The notes under the pieces: model-generated
Seen by the model: the letters and a program-made list of their open reading frames with translations, nothing else
Told to the model about the DNA's origin: nothing
Databases searched by the model: none
Shown here: positions 17,474 through 26,776 of the stretch, in pieces
Position numbering within the stretch: the stretch's first letter is position 1
Layout: every line of letters begins with the position of its first letter
Assembly: GCF_003568865.1 (NCBI RefSeq)
Contig: NZ_CP031115.1
Span: forward strand, 2,790,001 to 2,854,000
Origin: Rubrobacter indicoceani
Lineage (GTDB): Bacteria; Actinomycetota; Rubrobacteria; Rubrobacterales; Rubrobacteraceae
Direction of reading: 5' to 3'
Length of the DNA: 64,000 nt
Made by a program: the position numbers and the translations under genes

Positions 17474-17524
17474 AAAGCGCCCACCTTTCTCTTCTGGGGC
17501 CTTCAAGCGAAAAAGCGCCCACCT
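17474..17524 (-). repeat. 13-bp direct repeat in the csp leader
   Basis: AAAGCGCCCACCT occurs at 17474-17486 and again at 17512-17524. On the transcribed strand each copy reads AGGTGGGCGCTTT. The copy next to the start codon carries the ribosome site; the other makes a second, unused-looking one. Confidence 0.7.
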
Positions 17525-17703
17525 CAGATTTCGAGGAGACGCTCAACGGATCCGGCCCTCTTACAAACTGCAACCAGAACTCTATTACATCTCGTCCGAT
17601 ATTTCAGCCGGTTTCGGGTTTTTCGGCGGATTTTTCTGCTCTTTTCCGAACGGCCCGACGAAGTCCCGGCTTTTGTAGTGATCCGGGCCCCTCACGGCTT
17701 ACA

Positions 17704-18639
17704 ATGTCTTTTATGAGAAAAGACGAGATCCAGAACCCCCGGTACGAGAAGGTCAGCATCGGCCTCCCCTTCGAGGAAGGTGTATTCACCGTTGAATTTC
17801 CCGAGAGACGGGTGTTGAGGCTCTCAAGGAAAAGCCGCGCGGGAGACCCGACCGGGATGCTCGACGCCATACTGACGAACGACGCTCCGAAGGAAGAGGC
17901 CGGGGCCGTCTACTCCCTGCTCCTGAACGCCAAAGGCCGGGTCCTGACGGACGTGACCGTTGTAAAAGATGGGGAGGACCTGCTCGTCGTGGTAGAGGGA
18001 GAAGGGGTTGAAGCCGCGCGGGAGACGCTCGGCAGGTACGCTCCTTTCTCGCGGGTCGAGGTGCAGGAGACGGAGCTTGTGGTTCTCGGGCTCTTCGGGC
18101 CGGGAGCGTCGGACATCGTCCCCGACGGCGAAGAAACTGTTTACGCTTCGCCCCTGTTTGAACCCTCGTTTCTGCTGCTCACCGCAGGTGACGAGTTGCC
18201 GAGAACCCTGACCCGCCTGAAAGAGGCCGGAGCGGTCGCCGCCGAAGAGAAGGCCTACGAAACGGAGCGCGTCTATCGGGCGATACCGCGCTTCGGGCGC
18301 GACGTAACGCCGGAGAACTTCCCCGCCGAAGCACACCTGGAAAGACGCGCCATAGACTTCAAGAAGGGCTGTTACCCCGGTCAGGAGACCGTTGCGCGGA
18401 TGCATTACAGGGGCCAGCCGAACAAGCTCCTCTACCGCTTCATGGCAGAAGGAAACGTTGAGCCGGGGTCTGCAATCTTCCAAAACGAGAAAGAGGTCGG
18501 ATACGTAACGAGCGTCGCGCCGCTCGAGGTTGATGGTGAAACCTACGCCCTCGGCTACCTTAAACGTCGGGCCGACGCGACCGGAGAACTCGTCTCGGGA
18601 AACGCGGCCCTGAAAGCCTCCGCGCCGGTGGATTCGTGA
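17704..18639 (+). CDS. ygfZ: folate-binding protein YgfZ
   Basis: 311 residues, GcvT-like fold. YgfZ is a tetrahydrofolate-dependent helper in repair or assembly of some iron-sulfur enzymes. The diagnostic motif KKGCYPGQETVARMHYRG sits near residue 220, with its conserved Cys. The ATG at 17704 is used; an in-frame ATG at 17713 is possible. It stands alone, about 2 kb before the suf cluster, which is consistent with a shared iron-sulfur role. Confidence 0.88.
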   Translation: MSFMRKDEIQNPRYEKVSIGLPFEEGVFTVEFPERRVLRLSRKSRAGDPTGMLDAILTNDAPKEEAGAVYSLLLNAKGRVLTDVTVVKDGEDLLVVVEGEGVEAARETLGRYAPFSRVEVQETELVVLGLFGPGASDIVPDGEETVYASPLFEPSFLLLTAGDELPRTLTRLKEAGAVAAEEKAYETERVYRAIPRFGRDVTPENFPAEAHLERRAIDFKKGCYPGQETVARMHYRGQPNKLLYRFMAEGNVEPGSAIFQNEKEVGYVTSVAPLEVDGETYALGYLKRRADATGELVSGNAALKASAPVDS

Positions 18640-18711
18640 CACGGTAGACGTCCGCAGCGCGCTGGATCAGCCTGACCGCAAGCTAACCCGCTTCTTCGGG
18701 AACGGACGACC

Positions 18712-18732
18712 GAAAGCCTCGATGCGGCTTTC
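18712..18732. terminator. weak hairpin between convergent genes
   Basis: GAAAGCC (18712-18718) and GGCTTTC (18726-18732) form a 7-base stem with a 7-base loop, between the ends of ygfZ and the PPOX gene. There is no T run on either side, so terminator function is uncertain. Confidence 0.3.
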
Positions 18733-18776
18733 ATCAGGCGCAGGGTATGTAGGCGGAAGTTCTCCGGGCTGGGCGC

Positions 18777-19214
18777 TCAGGCTCCGATGTCGGGGTTGGT
18801 CTGATCCACAACGGTCTGGCGTTCGGGGACGATCCACATCTGGACGCGCTCGCTCTTTATCTGGTCTACCGGATAATCCTCGCCGGTATATTTCTGCGCC
18901 AGCCGGTCTATGTGCTCGCGCGCCGCCTGCCCCGTTACGGTCTCGTCCACCCGCCCGCGTACCTCCGCATAGCGATACGGATTTTCTTCATCGCGGATGG
19001 TGAGCGTTACCCTCGGGTCTCTCTGGATGTTCTTGTACTTTGTCCGATGAACCTCGGTATTCACCACGACCCGCTCGCCGTCGGAGTCAACCCAGATAAG
19101 GTGCGTCTGGAGAAGACCGCTCGGCAGGATCGTCGTAATAGAACCGAAGTTGGCCCCCTGCGCCAGCTTTACCGTGTCAGGGTGCAGTTCCGGACCGTTC
19201 TTTGTATCAGCCAT
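18777..19214 (-). CDS. PPOX-class F420/FMN-dependent oxidoreductase
   Basis: 145 residues from the ATG at 19214, preceded by AAAGGCG. Split beta-barrel fold of the pyridoxamine-oxidase-like superfamily: FGSITTILPSGLLQTHLIWVD, then NTEVHRTKYKNIQRDPRVTLTI, then YAEVRGRV. The actinobacterial members bind F420 or FMN and reduce small molecules. An upstream ATG at 19244 is in frame but lacks a ribosome site. Substrate unknown. Confidence 0.83.
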   Translation of the reverse strand: MADTKNGPELHPDTVKLAQGANFGSITTILPSGLLQTHLIWVDSDGERVVVNTEVHRTKYKNIQRDPRVTLTIRDEENPYRYAEVRGRVDETVTGQAAREHIDRLAQKYTGEDYPVDQIKSERVQMWIVPERQTVVDQTNPDIGA

Positions 19215-19354
19215 GAGTCGCCTTTCTACGAAGTGCTTTCCCAAGCCTTCTTTCCGATAACTTTGTAGTTACCCGCGGGGTCGCCCCCCGAACCAAATCC
19301 GGTCTTGCGCCGACCGAAACGTAGGAGCATCATAAGTCACGAAGGGAGCCAGCC

Positions 19355-20212
19355 ATGCAGACATCCGGGGACGGCCGGTCGGTCGGCGAACACTACAGCT
19401 ACGGTCAGGGCGGACTGCTGGAGCGCATCGCGGCGTCCCTCGTCGCAAACGGCCTCGATCCGCAGAACCTCACCCCGGAAGACCTGGCCCCGGTGGATCA
19501 ATTCCACTCGCGGGGCAGGCAGGCGACCCTCGACCTCGCAGACGTCTCCGGCATCACCGCCGAGATGCGCGTCCTCGATGTCGGCGGCGGCCTCGGCGGC
19601 CCGGCCCGGACCCTCGCCTCACAGGTCGGCTGCACCGTCGAAGTCCTTGACCTGACCGAGGAGTTCTGCCGTGTCGGACGCGAGCTCACCGCCCGAACCG
19701 GACTGGACGGACTGGTTTTCTTTACCCACGGCAACGCCCTCGACATCCCGTTCCCCGCCGCATCCTTCGACGCCGTCTGGACCCAGCACAGCACCATGAA
19801 CATCCCGGACAAACCACGCCTGTACTCCGAGATCCGCCGCGTCCTGAAACCCGGCGGCAAGCTCGTGATGCACGAGATCTTCACCGCCGGAGAACAGGAC
19901 ATCCACTTCCCGGTCCCCTGGGCAAAAACCCCCGCCATCAGCCACCTCGTAACGCAGGAAGAGGCGAGAGAGACGATCTCCGAAAGCGGCTTCCGCAACG
20001 TTGCCTGGACCGACGAAACCGACAGCTCAGCAGGGTGGTTTCGCGAACGAGCCGCCAGGATGCCGTCCGATCCGCCTCCCGGACCGCCGCCCCCCGGCCT
20101 TCCCGTAGTCCTCGGCCCGGCCTTCAAAGAGATGTTCGGCAACCAGGTCAGAAACCTCGCCGAAAACCGGATCTCCGTCGCCCGGGGCGTCTTTGAAGCC
20201 ACCTCCGCCTGA
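19355..20212 (+). CDS. class I SAM-dependent methyltransferase
   Basis: 285 residues. Seen: motif I VLDVGGGLGGPAR near residue 72, an acidic strand end EVLDLT, a motif near ALDIPFPAASFDAVWTQHS, and RRVLKPGGKLVMHEI. The N-terminal LTPEDLAPVDQFHSRG is typical of the small-molecule methyltransferase group (Methyltransf_11). Substrate not determinable. The ribosome site GAAGGGAG precedes the ATG. Confidence 0.83.
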   Translation: MQTSGDGRSVGEHYSYGQGGLLERIAASLVANGLDPQNLTPEDLAPVDQFHSRGRQATLDLADVSGITAEMRVLDVGGGLGGPARTLASQVGCTVEVLDLTEEFCRVGRELTARTGLDGLVFFTHGNALDIPFPAASFDAVWTQHSTMNIPDKPRLYSEIRRVLKPGGKLVMHEIFTAGEQDIHFPVPWAKTPAISHLVTQEEARETISESGFRNVAWTDETDSSAGWFRERAARMPSDPPPGPPPPGLPVVLGPAFKEMFGNQVRNLAENRISVARGVFEATSA

Positions 20213-20517
20213 ACCCCGGCGAGCGGCGTTTGCAGACCAGCCGGAAACCTCTGCGACTTCCTGACAATCACTCCCGTTAAAACCGCCGCAACCGCTCCGC
20301 ATCGTGTTACAAGCGCGGTTTCCGCGGCACCTCCTGACAACGGCTGTCAGAAAGCCCTTTCAGGGCGGGTGTGAGAAAGAATACGCATGGAAATCGGGTT
20401 TTTGGAGATACTAGTAGTAGTTCTTGATCCAGATCACGGTTGATTGTGAGGGTCAGGAGGCTGTGGTTAAATAGTGGCTAGAAGTAGCAAAGTCTCAAAC
20501 ACGAATTGCGGGGTCCG
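20213..20517. other. intergenic leader of the suf operon
   Basis: About 305 bases without a gene. It holds a small hairpin GCCCTTTCAGGGC near 20355, an AT-richer patch around 20390-20445 and a promoter at 20444-20472. No sufR-like regulator gene or clear operator palindrome was found. Confidence 0.5.
20444..20472 (+). promoter_or_regulatory. putative sufC promoter
   Basis: TTGTGA (20444-20449) and TTAAAT (20467-20472) are separated by 17 bases, about 46 bases upstream of the sufC ATG. Confidence 0.45.
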
Positions 20518-21270
20518 ATGCTAAAAATAGAGAACCTTCACGCCGGAATAGAGGGTGTAGAGGGTGAGATCATCAAGGGTCTCGATCTTGAAGTCGGGAA
20601 GGGTGAGATCCACGCGGTAATGGGGCCTAACGGCTCCGGGAAATCCACCCTGTCGAACGTCCTTATGGGTCATCCGCGTTACGAGGTGTTCGACGGTTCC
20701 ATCACCTTTCTTGGAGAGGACGCTCTTGAGCTGGAGGCCGACGAGCGGGCCAAGCTCGGCATGTTCCTCGCCTTCCAGTACCCGAGTGAGGTTCCGGGCG
20801 TGAGCGTCGCCAACTTCTTGAGAACTGCGGTAAACGCCGTTCGGGAAGAGCAGCTCCGACCGATGGAGATGTACAAGCTCCTTCTGTCGAAGATGGAGAT
20901 CATGCAGATGGACCCGAAGTTCGCCGAGCGGTATCTGAACGACGGGTTCTCCGGCGGCGAGAAAAAGCGCAACGAGATCCTTCAGATGCTCATGCTGGAG
21001 CCTAAGCTCGCCATCATGGACGAGACGGACTCCGGCCTCGACATAGATGCGCTTCAGGTTGTATCGGCGGGTGTAAACGAGTTGCGCGGGCCGGAGTTCA
21101 GCGCGGTCATCATCACGCACTACAACCGCATCCTGAAGTACATCGAGCCGGATCACGTCCACGTCATGCTCGACGGTCGCCTCGTAACCTCGGGCGGCAA
21201 GGAGCTTGCGCTTACGCTCGAGGAGCGCGGCTACGACTGGGTGCGCGAAGAATTTGGAAGCAAGGCATAG
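20518..21270 (+). CDS. sufC: Fe-S assembly ATPase SufC
   Basis: 250 residues, the ABC-type ATPase of the SufBCD scaffold that builds iron-sulfur clusters in the cytoplasm. Walker A GPNGSGKST, signature FSGGEKKRNEI (the SufC-specific form) and Walker B LAIMDETDSGLDIDAL are all present. The ATG at 20518 is preferred over an in-frame TTG four codons earlier. First gene of sufC-sufB-sufD-Rieske, 60 bases before sufB. Confidence 0.97.
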   Translation: MLKIENLHAGIEGVEGEIIKGLDLEVGKGEIHAVMGPNGSGKSTLSNVLMGHPRYEVFDGSITFLGEDALELEADERAKLGMFLAFQYPSEVPGVSVANFLRTAVNAVREEQLRPMEMYKLLLSKMEIMQMDPKFAERYLNDGFSGGEKKRNEILQMLMLEPKLAIMDETDSGLDIDALQVVSAGVNELRGPEFSAVIITHYNRILKYIEPDHVHVMLDGRLVTSGGKELALTLEERGYDWVREEFGSKA

Positions 21271-21330
21271 TCGGCAGCAGGGCATAAGGGTTATACATCC
21301 CAAGCAGGACTAGCTACAGGAGGTAGCTGA

Positions 21331-22743
21331 ATGCCAGCAGACAAGACAATTCAGGAACTGGGACTCGACGAGTACAAGTTTGGCTTCCGGGACCCGGAAG
21401 AGTACTTTTTCAAGACGCCGAGGAAGGGCATAGACCCGGAGATCGTCGCCATGATCTCCAAGCACAAAAACGAGCCGGAGTGGATGCTCGAGTACCGTCT
21501 TAAGGCGCTTGAAGCGTTCTACGCGAAGCCGACCCCGCAGTGGGGCGGCGACCTCTCCGAGCTCGACTTCGACGACATCTTCTACTACATAAGCCCGATG
21601 GAGAACCAGGGCCGCAGTTGGGACGACGTGCCAGACGACATAAAGAACACCTTTGAGCGGCTCGGAATTCCGCAGGCCGAGCGCGAGTCGCTCGCAGGGG
21701 TCGGGGCGCAGTACGAGTCCGAGGTCGTGTATCACTCGCTCAAGAAAGAGTGGGACGACGCGGGCGTTATCTTTATGGACATGGACTCCGGGCTTCGCGA
21801 GCACGAGGACATCGTCAGAGAGTACTTCGGGACGATCATCCCGGCCGACGACAACAAGTTCAGCGCGCTGAACAGCGCGGTCTGGTCGGGCGGCTCGTTT
21901 GTGTACGTCCCGAAAGGCGTTCACATAGACATCCCGCTTCAGGCTTACTTCCGCATCAACGCGGAGAACATGGGCCAGTTCGAGCGGACGCTCATTATCG
22001 CCGACGAGGGCTCCTCGGTTCACTACATCGAGGGCTGCACGGCCCCGACGTACACGAGCAACTCGCTTCACTCGGCGGTCGTCGAGCTTATAGCGAAGCC
22101 GAACGCGAGGATTCGTTACTCGACCATCCAGAACTGGTCGCACAACACCTACAACCTCGTTACCAAGCGGGCGGTCGCCGAGAAGAACGCCACCGTCGAG
22201 TGGGTTGACGGAAACCTCGGAAGCAAGCTCACGATGAAGTATCCGGCGGTCTACCTGACCGGCGAGGGCGCGAGGGGCGAGATCCTCTCGGTCGCCTACG
22301 CTGGCGACGGACAGCACCAGGACGCGGGCGGCAAGGTCGTCCACGCCGCGCCGAACACTTCGAGCCTGATCACCTCCAAGTCCATCTCCAAAGGAACCGG
22401 GCGTTCGACGTATCGCGGGCTGCTCAAGGTTCACGAGGGCGCGGTAAACGCCAAGAGCCGGGTGGAGTGCGACGCGCTCCTGCTCGACGAGCAGGCCCGG
22501 ACGGACACGTACCCGTACATCGAGATCGAAGAGAAGAAGGTCAACACCGAGCATGAGGCCACGGTCTCGAAGGTCGGTGAAGACCAGCTCTTCTACCTCA
22601 TGAGCCGGGGCATGTCGGAGGAAGAGGCGATGGCGATGGTCGTAAACGGCTTCATCGAGCCGATCGCCAAGGAGCTTCCGCTGGAGTACGCGCTGGAGCT
22701 CAACCGCCTGATCCAGCTAGAGATGGAAGGCTCCGTCGGCTAG
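21331..22743 (+). CDS. sufB: Fe-S assembly scaffold SufB
   Basis: 470 residues, the beta-helix scaffold subunit on which the nascent cluster forms. Seen: [25 protein letters not shown] and the C-terminal [22 protein letters not shown] that is shared with SufD. Length is normal. A strong ribosome site ACAGGAGGT precedes the ATG. A terminator follows before sufD. Confidence 0.97.
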   Translation: MPADKTIQELGLDEYKFGFRDPEEYFFKTPRKGIDPEIVAMISKHKNEPEWMLEYRLKALEAFYAKPTPQWGGDLSELDFDDIFYYISPMENQGRSWDDVPDDIKNTFERLGIPQAERESLAGVGAQYESEVVYHSLKKEWDDAGVIFMDMDSGLREHEDIVREYFGTIIPADDNKFSALNSAVWSGGSFVYVPKGVHIDIPLQAYFRINAENMGQFERTLIIADEGSSVHYIEGCTAPTYTSNSLHSAVVELIAKPNARIRYSTIQNWSHNTYNLVTKRAVAEKNATVEWVDGNLGSKLTMKYPAVYLTGEGARGEILSVAYAGDGQHQDAGGKVVHAAPNTSSLITSKSISKGTGRSTYRGLLKVHEGAVNAKSRVECDALLLDEQARTDTYPYIEIEEKKVNTEHEATVSKVGEDQLFYLMSRGMSEEEAMAMVVNGFIEPIAKELPLEYALELNRLIQLEMEGSVG

Positions 22744-22793
22744 AGAAGACCTCGCCTGATATCGTTCAGAGGGTCTTTTGCAGGTATTTTTCG

Positions 22794-22824
22794 GACGGGC
22801 TTCTCTCGGGAAGCCCGTCTTTTT
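22794..22824 (+). terminator. intrinsic terminator between sufB and sufD
   Basis: GACGGGCTTC (22794-22803) pairs perfectly with GAAGCCCGTC (22810-22819), with a 6-base loop, followed by five T. It sits inside the suf cluster, where all genes point the same way. Confidence 0.85.
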
Positions 22825-22857
22825 CGTCTGTAAGGTTTTAAATGGAAAGGTTTGTGG

Positions 22858-24234
22858 ATGAGCGCGACGAATAGTACGAACGGTGTGCCGGAGACCCTGA
22901 AGAACAAGGGCGTGAGCGAGGAGTCGGTGAAGGCTCTTGCGGCGTTCAAGGACGAACCTTCGTGGGTGTCGGAGAAGCGCATCTCGGCGTTCGAGAAGTT
23001 CGACTCGTTCCCGATGCCGACGCTCAAGCAGGAGGCGTGGAAATATACGGACGTATCGGACTTCTCCTTCGATGACTACATCCCGTACTCGCCGTCGCCG
23101 GACGTGCAGAGCGAGGCCGATCTGCCCGAAGCCGTGCAGACGCTCATAAAGGAGGGCGAGGAGAACTCCGCGCTTATCGTGCAGCACAACTCCGAGACAA
23201 GCTACCGCCGCGTCGATGACGACCTCGCCGCGAAGGGCGTGATCCTCACCGACCTGCACGCCGCCCTGCGCGACCACGAGGACCTCGTCAAAGACAAGCT
23301 CTTCGGCCTAGTACCGGAGGATTACGACAAGTTCGCGGCGTTATCGGCGGCGGCGTTTTCGGGCGGGACGTTCCTGTACGTTCCGGCGGGGGTCTCGGTC
23401 GAGGTGCCTATTCAGAGCTACCGCTGGCTGGATGTCGACGGTGCGATCATGCCGCGCACGCTCGTCATAGTCGAGGAGAACGCTCAGGTTACGTACCTCG
23501 ATGAGTACGCCTCAAGCGGCGGCGACGGTGAGGCGTTCTGTAACGCGGCGGTCGAGTTGTACGTCGGTGAGGGCGCGAACCTCAGGTACGTCTCCCTGCA
23601 GAACTGGGCGCGGAACGTGATGCACTTCAACACCATCCGTTCGACGGCGGGCAAGGACGCGACGATAAACTCACTTGTCGTCTCGTTCGGGGCGAACCTC
23701 TCCCGAACAAACGTCGAGGCCGGGCTGGACGAAGCCGGGAGCGACTCGGAGATGCTAGGGCTGTACTTCGCGGACGAGGACCAGCTCGTAGACCACCACA
23801 CCTTGCAGGATCACCGCGCCCCGAGCGCGCACTCAGACCTGCTCTACAAGGGCGCGCTCCGCGACGAATCCCTCGCCGTTTTCAGCGGCCTCATCAAGGT
23901 CGAGCCGGGCGCACAGAAAACCGACGCCTACCAGACGAACCGGAACATCATCCTCGGCACCGACGACGCGATGGCCGTGAGCCTGCCTAACCTTGAGATC
24001 ATGGCTGATGATGTCAAATGCTCTCACGGCTCCACGACCGGGCAGGTCGACGAGTCCGAACTCTTCTACCTCATGAGCCGGGGCATCCCGCGCCTCGAAG
24101 CCGAGAAGCTCGTCGTCTTCGGCTTCTTCGGCGACGTAACGAGCCGCATCCCGCTCGAAGGACTCCGCGAGAAGCTCAACCTCGCAATCGAGGAGAAGAT
24201 AGGCATCGGCTTCGACAAGAGCGTAACCCGCTAG
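22858..24234 (+). CDS. sufD: Fe-S assembly protein SufD
   Basis: 458 residues, paralogue of SufB and partner in the SufBC2D complex. Seen: SGGTFLYVPAGVSVEVPIQSYRWL, DYDKFAALSAAAF and the C-terminal MSRGIPRLEAEKLVVFGFFGDV. The ATG at 22858 is used, with GGAAAGG upstream, in preference to an in-frame TTG two codons earlier. It is separated from sufB by a perfect terminator, so its level may depend on read-through or its own promoter. Confidence 0.95.
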   Translation: MSATNSTNGVPETLKNKGVSEESVKALAAFKDEPSWVSEKRISAFEKFDSFPMPTLKQEAWKYTDVSDFSFDDYIPYSPSPDVQSEADLPEAVQTLIKEGEENSALIVQHNSETSYRRVDDDLAAKGVILTDLHAALRDHEDLVKDKLFGLVPEDYDKFAALSAAAFSGGTFLYVPAGVSVEVPIQSYRWLDVDGAIMPRTLVIVEENAQVTYLDEYASSGGDGEAFCNAAVELYVGEGANLRYVSLQNWARNVMHFNTIRSTAGKDATINSLVVSFGANLSRTNVEAGLDEAGSDSEMLGLYFADEDQLVDHHTLQDHRAPSAHSDLLYKGALRDESLAVFSGLIKVEPGAQKTDAYQTNRNIILGTDDAMAVSLPNLEIMADDVKCSHGSTTGQVDESELFYLMSRGIPRLEAEKLVVFGFFGDVTSRIPLEGLREKLNLAIEEKIGIGFDKSVTR

Positions 24235-24236
24235 CG

Positions 24237-24599
24237 ATGTCCGACCAACAGTTCCACAAGCTCGCCCCGGCGGATGACGTTCCGCCGGGAGGGATGAAGC
24301 AGTATACGGTAGAGGGTCGCCCGGTCGCCCTCGTCAACGCAGACGGGGAATTCCACGCCTTTGAGGACGTCTGCACGCACCAGTTCGTCCACCTGACGGA
24401 AGGTGAACTGTTACCGGACGGCAAGGTCAAGTGTCCGCTGCACGGTGCATCCTTCGACGTTGTAACCGGTGAAGCGAAAAGCCTCCCCGCCGTCAAGGGC
24501 GTCCCCGTCCACGAGTTGAAGATAGAGCGCGCAGAAATATACGTCGCCCTCAACCCCGAGCGCGTTAAGACCGGAAAGCGGCGGCGCAGGACGGGTTAG
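24237..24599 (+). CDS. Rieske-type [2Fe-2S] ferredoxin
   Basis: 120 residues. Rieske cluster ligands are visible as CTH (Cys46, His48) and CPLH (Cys66, His69), as in NirD-like or dioxygenase ferredoxins. It starts 2 bases after the sufD stop, so it is co-translated with sufD. Such small Rieske proteins at the end of actinobacterial suf operons are common, but their electron partner is unknown. A Lys/Arg-rich tail ends the protein. A strong terminator follows. Confidence 0.9.
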   Translation: MSDQQFHKLAPADDVPPGGMKQYTVEGRPVALVNADGEFHAFEDVCTHQFVHLTEGELLPDGKVKCPLHGASFDVVTGEAKSLPAVKGVPVHELKIERAEIYVALNPERVKTGKRRRRTG

Positions 24600-24620
24600 C
24601 AGAGGTTCAAAAGATTAAAG

Positions 24621-24660
24621 AGCGGCGGTGTCGGTGAGAAACTCGACACCGCCGCTTTAT
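24621..24660. terminator. bidirectional terminator after the suf operon
   Basis: AGCGGCGGTGTCG (24621-24633) pairs with CGACACCGCCGCT (24644-24656), a 13-base perfect stem with a 10-base loop, followed by TTAT and preceded by TTAAAG. It lies between the convergent Rieske and sugar-porter genes. Confidence 0.82.
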
Positions 24661-24680
24661 CTCTAGCTTATGCTTTATCT

Positions 24681-26084
24681 TCAGCGGACGCGTCGGCTTC
24701 CGGCCACCTCTACGCCTCTGAAGCCGGCTTCTATCTGCTCCAGGGTGCGGCCTTTCGTCTCCGGGACTTTGAGGTAGACGAAAACCCACGCGACGATGCC
24801 AAGGACGGCGAAGAGCCAGAACGCCCCTGCGCCACCGAACCCAGCCAGGATTATGGGGAAAGACAGGGCGACAAGGAAGTTCGAACCCCAGTTTGCCAGG
24901 GAAGCGACGCTCATCGCCGTACCACGAATCCTGAGGGGGTAGATCTCCGAGATCATCAACCAGAACACCGGGCCGAGGCTTATAGCAAACGAGGCAATAT
25001 AAAGCCCGAGACAGGCCGTTGCAAGCACGCCCGTCACACCGGAAGAACCACCCGTAGCGAAGACGAAGCCGAGCAGCGTGAGGCTGACTACCATCCCGAT
25101 CAAGCCGACTATCAGGAGGGGCTTCCTGCCCACGCGATCTATGAGGTAGACGGCGAGTATGGTGAACCCGACGTTTACGACCCCGACACCGAGGGCGGTC
25201 GCCGCTATCGCCCCACCCTCAGAGAAGCCTACACCCTGAAGGATGGTCGGAGCGTAGTAGATGACGGTGTTTATGCCCGTGATCTGCTGAAAGACCGCAA
25301 GCCCGATGCCGATGATGAGCATCGGTCGGACGTACGGTTCGAGAAGCTCCCGGTAGCTGACCCGCGCCCGGTTTCGCTCCTGGTTCTTTATCTCCTCCAT
25401 CTCCTTGAATTCAAGTTCTATCTCCTGCTCGCTTCGCGTACGACCGAGAACCTCACGCGCCCGATCAATGCGTCCGTTCTCGAAGAGCCAGCGCGGGCTT
25501 TCGGGGAGCCTGAACATCCCCACTCCGAGAATGATCGCCGGAACTATCGCGACCCCGAACATATACCGCCAGCCCTCCACAGGTGCGAAGATCACCCCGA
25601 CGATATACGAGAGAAGGATGCCGATGGTGATCATGAGCTGGTTCAACGATACAAGCGCGCCGCGCCTGTCCGCCGGAGCTATCTCCGCAATATAGAGCGG
25701 GACGATCATAGACGCAAGCCCCACCCCAAGCCCCAGTATCAACCGCCCGAAGACAAGGATGAATACGCTCGGTGAGAACGCCACAGCGAGCGCACCGATA
25801 CCGAAGATCACGGCTGCGATCAATACTGTCGGCCTGCGACCGAACCTGTCAGAAATCGGCCCGCCGGAGACAGCCCCTATAACCGCCCCCACCAGCAGGA
25901 AGCTGACGATTATTCCCTCCATAAACGGCGAGAGCGGCGCGAAATCCTGCCTTATGAAAAGCAACGCACCGGAGATGACCCCCGTGTCGTACCCGAACAG
26001 TAACCCACCCGTAGCCGTAATGGCCGCCGCGGTATTGACGAACCTGCGCCTCTTCCGCACACCACTGACCCCACCAGCCGCCAT
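24681..26084 (-). CDS. MFS sugar porter
   Basis: 467 residues, twelve membrane helices. Sugar-porter signatures are present: RFGRRPTVL after helix 2, PESPRWLFENGR before the central loop, RVGRKPLL after helix 8, and PETKGRTLEQIE at the C terminus. Likely a proton-coupled importer of a hexose, pentose or polyol, similar to XylE, GalP or IolT; the substrate is not readable. It interrupts the stretch between the suf operon and sufU. Confidence 0.92.
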   Translation of the reverse strand: MAAGGVSGVRKRRRFVNTAAAITATGGLLFGYDTGVISGALLFIRQDFAPLSPFMEGIIVSFLLVGAVIGAVSGGPISDRFGRRPTVLIAAVIFGIGALAVAFSPSVFILVFGRLILGLGVGLASMIVPLYIAEIAPADRRGALVSLNQLMITIGILLSYIVGVIFAPVEGWRYMFGVAIVPAIILGVGMFRLPESPRWLFENGRIDRAREVLGRTRSEQEIELEFKEMEEIKNQERNRARVSYRELLEPYVRPMLIIGIGLAVFQQITGINTVIYYAPTILQGVGFSEGGAIAATALGVGVVNVGFTILAVYLIDRVGRKPLLIVGLIGMVVSLTLLGFVFATGGSSGVTGVLATACLGLYIASFAISLGPVFWLMISEIYPLRIRGTAMSVASLANWGSNFLVALSFPIILAGFGGAGAFWLFAVLGIVAWVFVYLKVPETKGRTLEQIEAGFRGVEVAGSRRVR

Positions 26085-26247
26085 GCTTTCTCCTTCCCCG
26101 AGGCTCCCGAAAAGCCCCGAATGCTCCCTGTCAATTACCCCGACCCCACGATAGGCGCATCGCCAACGACTCGTCAGACTTCCGACAGCAATTTAACACT
26201 TTGTATACGATTCCCGCAAGGTATGGTCTATGTACGACTTACTACTA

Positions 26248-26271
26248 TAAAGTGCAGAGTAAAGTGCAGAG
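26248..26271 (+). repeat. tandem 12-bp direct repeat upstream of sufU
   Basis: TAAAGTGCAGAG occurs twice end to end, 36 bases before the sufU start, in an AT-richer leader. The length and position fit a regulator site or a slippage product. Confidence 0.6.
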
Positions 26272-26306
26272 CCGACACCGGGTTGTCTGCTAGACTTTCA
26301 TGCAAG

Positions 26307-26717
26307 ATGATGGAAGAACTTTACAGAGAGATACTCCTCGACCACTTCGAGCATCCGCGCGGCAGAGGCGAGATGTCCGACGCTGAGATCGTGGAACACC
26401 TCCTGAACCCTCTATGCGGTGACGAAGTCACCGTCTTCGCGAAAAACGGCGATTCTCCATCTGAAGTTGCGTTCACGGGGCGCGGCTGCACTATATCTCA
26501 GGCCTCGGCTTCGATGATGTCAGAGAGGTTGTCCGGGATGAGCCGAAGCGAACAGCTTGAGGAGATCAGCCGCTTCATCGGTATGATGCGCGGTGGTGAA
26601 GAAGACGAATCGCTCGGCGAACTCGTTGCCTTGAAGCACATCATTTCCGCCCCGAACCGTATCCGCTGCGCGACCCTTGCGTGGGAAGCCCTTCAGAAAG
26701 GCCTCGAAAAAGAGTAG
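26307..26717 (+). CDS. sufU: SufU iron-sulfur/zinc sulfur-transfer protein
   Basis: 136 residues, NifU-N fold. Conserved ligands Cys37 and Asp39 (NPLCGDE), Cys61 (GRGCTISQASASMM) and Cys121 (RIRCATLAW) are all present. In Gram-positives SufU takes sulfur from the cysteine desulfurase SufS and passes it to SufBCD. No sufS is in the window, and sufU stands apart from sufCBD with its own leader. The next gene starts 59 bases later. Confidence 0.93.
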   Translation: MMEELYREILLDHFEHPRGRGEMSDAEIVEHLLNPLCGDEVTVFAKNGDSPSEVAFTGRGCTISQASASMMSERLSGMSRSEQLEEISRFIGMMRGGEEDESLGELVALKHIISAPNRIRCATLAWEALQKGLEKE

Positions 26718-26776
26718 CGGCAACCCGCTAGACTTCTCTGGTCGGACGGAAAGTTCACAGATCAGCGGAGGTCTCG

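Noticed and set aside
21310-22554. Long open frame antisense to sufB
   Set aside because: Arg/Val/Leu-rich translation with no domain, fully opposite a well-conserved gene.
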